Assembly: GCA_907164885.2 (NCBI GenBank)
Contig: OU015499.1
Location: forward strand, 163,703,629 to 163,767,628
Length of the DNA stretch: 64,000 nt
Source: Dolomedes plantarius
Taxonomy: Eukaryota > Arthropoda > Arachnida > Araneae > Dolomedidae
Direction of reading: 5' to 3'
In this document: in pieces, positions 57,440 through 64,000 of the stretch
Layout of the letters: every line of letters begins with the position of its first letter
How positions within the stretch are numbered: position 1 is the first letter of the stretch
Notes under the pieces: model-generated
What the model was told of the DNA's origin: nothing
Databases searched by the model: none
The model's input: the letters and a program-made list of their open reading frames with translations, nothing else
Position numbers and translations under genes: made by a program

Positions 57440-58020
57440 GCTTAGAGGCTCTGGGATTTTCCGAATGATAAACGAGCACCGGCTTAATCTTGCTCGCGTG
57501 GCGCAGAGTGCGAGGGTTACCCTATCCTCCATGGGTTTGTAGCCTGGAATCCAATTATCCTCTACCGAAAGATAAATACTGTACATTACACTTAATAAAA
57601 CAAGTTTATTGCAGTGCATTCTATTGTATTGCGTTTTTATACAATGTTCCTCATTTATTAGCACGTTTATCTTATTTAAAACCATGTAACAAAAAAATTA
57701 CACTGATTGGGGGAAACCGGAACGAATTAATGGCATTTCCCTTCATTTCAATGGGGAAAATGGATTCGAGATTCGAGTAATTCGAGTTACGAGCTCCGTC
57801 ATGGAACGAATTAAACTCGTATGTCGAGGTACCACTGTAGTTGTTATTAAAGCAGAAAATCAAACTTTTAGATAAATAATATTTCATACAGTTGTTACAA
57901 TGAGTTCACATACCTATAAAAAAATGATATGTCAATTTGGTCTCATAGTGATGTTGGTTAGTAAGAGTAATTAATTTTTTTGCGGAAACATTGGAGTTTT
58001 TTATTATAGAAATAAGACCC

Positions 58021-59133
58021 ATGAATATTAGAAAAAGAAGAAGAATTTATGAATCGGATGAGGAAAGCAGTTTGAGCAATATTAACTCAAGATTGCTACA
58101 GACTAAGAAGATTAGAATTTTGGAATTAACTGATTCAACGACTGACGAAGACGACGTTACTAATTTTCGATCACATTATGAAAATAATGATCAGAAGATT
58201 AGGAAATGCAAAAGAAATAAAGGCGAATAATATTGAAAAAAAATTGGAAATATTATTCCTGGAAAGAAATTCGAAAATAAGGATAGCGAATGTGTGAAAG
58301 TGTCGAAGATTCATACTACAGAGAGACATCGAATATCCTTTTTCAATTTTGGGGGGGAAATGGGGGATTTTAACAAGCAAAATACATTCTCGTGTGCATC
58401 TACTCAGCGTACGCCAGTAAAAAGACGATGAGGTAGAAATTTTAAGGGATCAGCCAGAGATTGTAGTACTTTTTAGATATTGAAAGGAAAGCGTGGCATT
58501 ATGTAAAAATTACTTTATTGGAACATTTGATATATCTATAGGCAGACTACATAGGACTCTCAAAGCAAAGGTAATAGGAAAAGACTTACGTGGAAAAATG
58601 AAAGGATCTTGCAGAAAGAGTGATGAGGAACGTGTGGATGCCGTAAAAGATCATATAAAAAATTTTCCACACTATGAAAGCCATTACACGCCTTCTAATA
58701 ATCCAAACAGAAAATACCTGAGTTCTGATTTCAACTTAAGGAAAATGTACAACTTGTGGAGAAGTGTGAAGAGAATAATACAACATTTTTCAGCGAACGA
58801 ATATATAGGAAAATTTTTAAGAATAATTTTAATTTAAATTTTCATCTCCCAAATAAAGATACGTGTCAAAAATGCGATTTGCTAAATATGAAAATTCAAG
58901 CCTTAATGAAAAGAACCAGCCTTTTAGAAGAACATATCATACATTTAAGTAATGCAGAACTTGCTAGAAAAACTTTAAAAGAAGATCAAAACTTAGCATC
59001 AATGAACCCAGATAAATATTTAACATTTTCGTTTGATCTACAAAATGTCCTTCCATATCCCAAACAAAGTAATTTACATTTTACACTTGTTTATTTATAT
59101 CGTCATTTTAATATAACTAAAATTATTTCTTAA
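58021..59133 (+). pseudogene. ESHY-family transposon-like gene, 3'-truncated, unit C
   Basis: Almost identical to the unit B copy but retaining the FNLNFHLPNKDTCQKCD stretch (58850-58890). The blocks lie in at least three frames: 58021-58230, 58493-58837 and 58756-59133. The family's C-terminal half is absent, as in A and B. Confidence 0.65.
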
Positions 59134-61749
59134 TAATCTTGGTTATTCGTGTATTTACATGTATTCATATTAATTTTCATTTTTTACATTAAAAAATCCA
59201 TTTCAGTGAAGCTAATGTATATAAAAATATGGACTTAAATTTCCACTTGTTTTTATTTTTTATAATATGTTATTTCTGAAAGTGGTATAGGTCCATTTGG
59301 AGCTAAAAAAAAATCGTTTATTTTTTAGATAATTTTAATAATAATTATTTCATAATAAAATTTAAATAATGTTAAAAACATCACTCGAATTGATTCACCG
59401 TTGCCAATATTTTTAACTTCATTCAAATGCAAACCTTTAAATATCTCGATATATGAAAAAATGGACTTATACCACTTCCAAAAATAACAGCTTATATGCA
59501 AGGTTCTTTACTAAAGTTCAATTTTTCTAAAAAATTGCTTTTGAATTTGTGGTAAGTATTCTTTGCAAAGTAAATTTCAAAAACTTTGCAAAGAATTTTT
59601 TATATATCCTGATATTGGCACATCTTTCTCATTTGTCATTATTTTTAAAATTTCCTCTATTTTGCGGGATGGATATTCAATGTTTACGTTCTAAATTAAA
59701 ATGTTCAAGCTTCTAAATTAATATTTATTCTTATAAATGGTCACTTATGAACATCTATGACTAAACGGATATGCTAGAAATTTATGACTTTTTTTAAGAT
59801 AGTTGATTAGAACTGCAAATATTTTTCCAATTCTGCATTGCATACATCTACTCTGCGAGCTATGTAAGCACAGAGGAGACTACTATATAATAAATGCACT
59901 AGAAATAAATAGGTATACCTATAAAAAAGTACACTTGGAATACGAATGTGAATTGGGGACTTATATTATCTTTTAAATAGTCTTCAAACTTTTTGATAGT
60001 ATTAAAATTGTTTTGCTCTAAATGTAGCAAACTTAAGAATTAGAATTATAAAAATGAAATTTGACAAATTAAGAATAATTCGAATTACATTCTGATTATC
60101 TTTAGTTACCTTTATACTAGCTATTAAAATAAATAAAACAATTGTGTGATTCAGAGAATACTATAAAACCATTTTGTTCTTACAGGATAAAGTAATCTCA
60201 TAACATTTTTCATTGTGTGTATGAAGTCAAATGATTTGAAGATATCCACTTAGACTGGAATTCTTTTCGTCAAAACTCTACAATACAATTCATTGCTATA
60301 GGCAATGATATGAAGTTTAAGCTATACCTATTATAACACTTTTTGGTTAGAGAAAATTCACACCACTTCATTAACAATGAGAAAGAAAAGGAATTGTCAT
60401 ATAAATATTTTTTCTCGATAGAACATGAAATACATTATTCTGGAGTCAAAGAGTAATAGCAAAGGTTTAATACCATATTTTAGAAACATATATGCATAAT
60501 ACAGAGATTAGCAATTCTCACACGAATTAAATCTTCAAAAGTATAAGTAAATTGACAAAAATAAATCTGTGGTTATATTCCTAATAACCCCCCAAAAGTA
60601 CGCCTATGTCTCAAAAATCTACATCTACTACTATCCAAAATACGCCATTAATATTTTGTAACAACATGGCCACCATATTATATCACGTAAACAAACGCAC
60701 ACAACTAGCCATTCAAACTGGGTTGCCACAAAATAACAAAATCTCACCAAAATTGCCAAACATAGCAGGGAGGTGCATCTAACACATCTGTTCCCTTTTT
60801 ACAAATTACTTCCTGTAAAAATAAGTTTTCACAATGGTTGGAAAAAAGCCAATGATGTATAATGGTCGATCCACAATAGTTCTAAATTTAAATTCTTTAA
60901 ATTGTAAATAAAATATTGTGTTGTGTTAATTAACTCAGTTAACTTTGAAATGTACCTGTATAGATAAAATTACTAAAGAAAGTTCATGCAGTGAAGAATG
61001 GAATAAACAGATAAAACAGCACAAAGTAATATACACACAATTAAAGTTACTTCATAACTTTATGTATTTGATACACACACATATTATTTTGACAATAAAA
61101 ACATAAAAGAAAACATTTCTTACAAGCTGGTAAAAGAATGGTAAGTATAGAACGCATAAAAGCTTGCATATTATAACACATTAAGTGACTTTTTTTTTAA
61201 ATCTCATCACATACACATATATACTTATAACATTTGAATATAGAAGGGAGAATCACATTGAACTCGACATAAATCACACACAGACTGGAGTCTTCCTGTA
61301 GCACATGATTGACTTCTATACAGAAATTTTTTTTACACAAATTTCATAAAAGAACTTGTACAGAATGCATATTTCCCTCATGCAAAATGAAAAGTTACCA
61401 CCTTAAATATTCATGTTCTGGGAGCATTTATGTTTTACATAAATGGTTTAAAACAATCCTTAAATGCATGTTTTAAATTTTACCCATAAAAAAATATAAT
61501 TGATTTCATGTATATTATATCACAGCATAATTATACTACTCATTTCAGGAGCTCTGAGCAAAATAGAGGACCAGAATTTTCAAAACTGTACTGTTGACAC
61601 TCTAACTGCAATTACTTTCTATTCAATGAATATTCTTAACCCTTAGAAGGGGGGGGGAGGGTAGAAAACAGAAATACTAACACAACAAATACCAATTTCA
61701 CTAATATTGATCTGATGAACTGAAACTGTATATTTTTAAAAATTATCCC
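59134..61749. other. Gene-poor AT-rich stretch, unit C
   Basis: No gene seen. It is nearly identical to 34577-37196, including the 13-bp stem at 59558-59570 and 59584-59596. Confidence 0.6.
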
Positions 61750-62180
61750 AGATATGAACGGAAGAATGCAGTTAAAATTTTACCAATACAATATATATAT
61801 TCAGTATAAAGAATATGCAGGTAAGAGAGCAGATAATTTAAACCTAGTTCTAAAGGAACCCAAGTATAATTTTAACAATAAAATTTCTTTAAATATCATA
61901 TCAAAACAGTCAGAAATATCAGTTAATGCAGATTTTGTAAATCTTGAAATGTTTCGGTTAAGATTCCTTATTGACCCGGTTGCTCGACAAGGGGATTTCG
62001 CGCCAATCCTTGTGGCGCGGCTTGGAAAATCCACCTAGACGAGATACGTCATAAGGGTTGCTGTAATAGTAAGCTAGCCAGTTAAGAAGGTCAAAATTCA
62101 GTTCACAGATTTTTTTTTTCTGCTGTATATGCTGCTTGACCGAAATTGGATTATCTTTATCTAACACATGATTGGTGACT
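61750..62180. pseudogene. Ty3/gypsy fragments in opposite orientations, unit C
   Basis: The best preserved copy. The plus frame 61754-62038 begins MNGRMQLKFYQYNIYIQYKE followed by AGKRADNLNLVLKEP, matching the gypsy RNase H end. The minus frame 62167-61958 begins LDKDNPISVKQHIQ. After these motifs neither frame is recognisable. Confidence 0.45.
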
Positions 62181-64000
62181 AAACGATTTTGTATTTTTAT
62201 AGTTTTTATATTTTATTTAAGCTAAATATGTTTATACATATATATGAATAAGCTTACTATATTACTATATACTATATTTACATTCAACTGAAATAGATTG
62301 CACACATTTTTTGGAAGTGAGTAATTTGTATGATTTTTAAATCTGATTTCATTTAGTTTATATATTTCCTTTTTTCTTTATATATTTATAGATAGCATAT
62401 TTATACATATATATAGCATAATATATTAATATATTAAATTTTAAAAAAATTTAATTAGATCGATAAATTTAAATTTATTTTTACTACATTTGTAGTGATT
62501 AAGTTTGTCAACTGAATATTGTATTAGAAAATTATTTTTACTTCGTAAAACGTTCTTAATTTTTTAAACTTTATTAAATTAAACTTAATAGTTATACTGT
62601 CTATTAGCAGTATTGTTTCTAAATATCAGGCTGCATTAGTTAGACTGTACAAGTCGGATTGCAAAATCGGCGATGAGCATGTTTTCTTTCAAGAACGACG
62701 TTTTTTTCCATAATAAACTTCAATATTATTTTTTTAAAATCTTCACCGGATATTTATAAGTAAGTGTTATTTATTAATAAATTTCTTTATACTCTTATTT
62801 TATTGAAAAAGTTTAATAAAGAATCTGTGTTATCGAACGAGTAGCGCGAAGTGGTGGGGATTAAGAACCAGTCCTACTTACTTCCTGTGCGGAGGGCAGG
62901 GGTAAAGAACAATGGTGCCCAGGATAAAATTGGCTTGGCGAGGAACCGGGGCAATTGGGAAGCTGTTCCAATGTTTCTAACAAAGAAATTTTTAGAATAC
63001 ATGGTTCAGAGAAAATTAAATATTTTTATATATGTTACTCTAATGTGTAGAGTTTTGATGTGTTAAATAATTTAATCTTTCTTTAGAAAGAATTTCAGTT
63101 TTAAATATCAAGCATTACTTTTAACCATTCTGTTTGAAATACATTCATTTAAAATTTTAAACAAGCATAATATAATGAATGTTGTGCCTAAAATGATGAA
63201 TATTGAGGAGTATTGCATTTAATGCTATTACCTTTATCTTTGTTGTAATGAAAAATAAGAATGAAAGTTATTTACTAAATCTTGTCATGAAAATTTTTAA
63301 CACTGAATAAATACAAAAACAAATAACTTTGAAAAAAATTATTTCAAACATAATTATAAATAAAAAAATCTCTGATAGAAGAATGATATGAGAAAGCTAT
63401 CGCTAAACTGCAGATTGCTGCTCATGGTACCAAGCTGTAAAATCTCCCCAAGCTTAGTGTCAGTTCATTATTTACATAGAAAATTAAATTATTTAATTAG
63501 TTGTATCTATAAGTTTCGCATGAAATTAAAAGTGTATATGGATTTTGATATACTTTTAAAAAATTTAATGCACATAAATGATAGTTTCTAAAATTCAATA
63601 AGATTTAGATGTTTTGACAATTTTCTAATATTTTACGCATGAAATTAAATTTAAAAATCACCAAACACATGAGTGCTGCAAAGAGTGCTGAATATTTTAT
63701 GGCCTCAAATTTGGCGATTACATAAGTATATACTTTGTTTATGTTCTCTTTCTCTTGGGTTGTAATCTTTATAATAAATATTTTTAAGATTTACTTTTAT
63801 GGTTCAATAGGATGCAAACCTGATACAGCTAATCTTTGCACTTTGATCACCAAAGGTCAAACATTATATCTTAGAAATATGAGGTCTTTTTCAGTTTTAA
63901 CTGATTTAATTTTAATGAGTTAAAACTGATCATTTAGATGTTTTCAGCCAATGAACTTTGAGATTAGCTTCAAATAATGAATTATACATTCAGTGAATGA
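62181..64000. other. Gene-poor AT-rich stretch, unit C (to window end)
   Basis: No gene recognised. It is nearly identical to the matching part of unit B. The GC-richer block is at 62840-62985. Short frames at 62851-63066 and 63735-63923 are also open in B, which at this identity is weak evidence for coding. Confidence 0.6.

Larger units (their letters stand above)
56214..57837. mobile_element. Internally deleted pogo/Tigger-like element without Tc1, unit C
   Basis: Same element, flanked by TA (56212-56213 and 57838-57839). It keeps the SINE, the N-terminal fragment and the MITE, but the Tc1 insertion is absent. It therefore shows the element as it was before that insertion or after its loss. 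The left arm, 56285-56460, is clearly more diverged than the matching A and B stretches, which are alike. Confidence 0.82.
53838..64000. repeat. Tandem unit C (first 10.2 kb, cut by window end)
   Basis: A third copy of the unit. It covers the copia relic, spacer, Tigger block without Tc1, the ESHY-family gene, the gypsy fragments and part of the gene-poor stretch. From about 57400 onward it is nearly identical to unit B. Its copia RT segment is the most diverged of the three and the least decayed. The window ends before its BEL and zinc-finger parts would appear. Confidence 0.95.

Overview
This window is eukaryotic, AT-rich DNA (very roughly 70% A+T by eye), most likely from an arthropod. The signs are a long C2H2 zinc-finger gene with a probable spliced 5' leader, BEL/Pao, copia and gypsy retrotransposon relics, Tc1 and pogo/Tigger DNA transposons, a hAT-type MITE and tRNA-derived SINEs. 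There are no bacterial-style operons, ribosome-binding sites or CRISPR arrays. A chelicerate is possible but the sequence does not settle it.

The main architecture is a tandem array. A unit of about 26-28 kb occurs nearly three times: unit A (1-27739), unit B (27740-53837) and the first 10 kb of unit C (53838-64000). The phase is arbitrary because the repeat runs uninterrupted through a copia relic. Each unit, left to right, carries: (1) a decayed copia pol on the minus strand; (2) an AT-rich spacer; (3) a nested block in which an internally deleted pogo/Tigger element holds a tRNA-SINE, a hAT-type MITE with an 8-bp target duplication and, in A and B only, a dead Tc1/DD36E element; (4) a 3'-truncated gene of a transposon-like protein family with an ESHY motif and a DTCxxCD motif; (5) a long gene-poor stretch with small Ty3/gypsy fragments; (6) a BEL/Pao element on the plus strand, missing its integrase core and most of its 5' LTR; (7) a CRE plus TATA promoter-like sequence facing a small broken Cys-rich reading frame; (8) two or three short motifs resembling astacin metalloproteases, one pair in opposite orientation; (9) a second SINE; (10) a C2H2 zinc-finger gene on the minus strand.

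The zinc-finger gene is the only locus that looks like a working protein gene: open for 403 codons in unit B, and broken by one in-frame stop in unit A. Its finger array differs between units far more than the surrounding DNA does.

Comparing the units gives a relative history. The BEL and Tc1 copies already carried shared stop codons before duplication. A 1.9-kb foldback element entered unit A alone, and the Tc1 site is empty in unit C. Unit B is a mosaic, matching A in some blocks and C in others, which points to gene conversion or unequal crossing-over. I found no defence, biosynthetic or regulatory system; the novelty here is structural and evolutionary.
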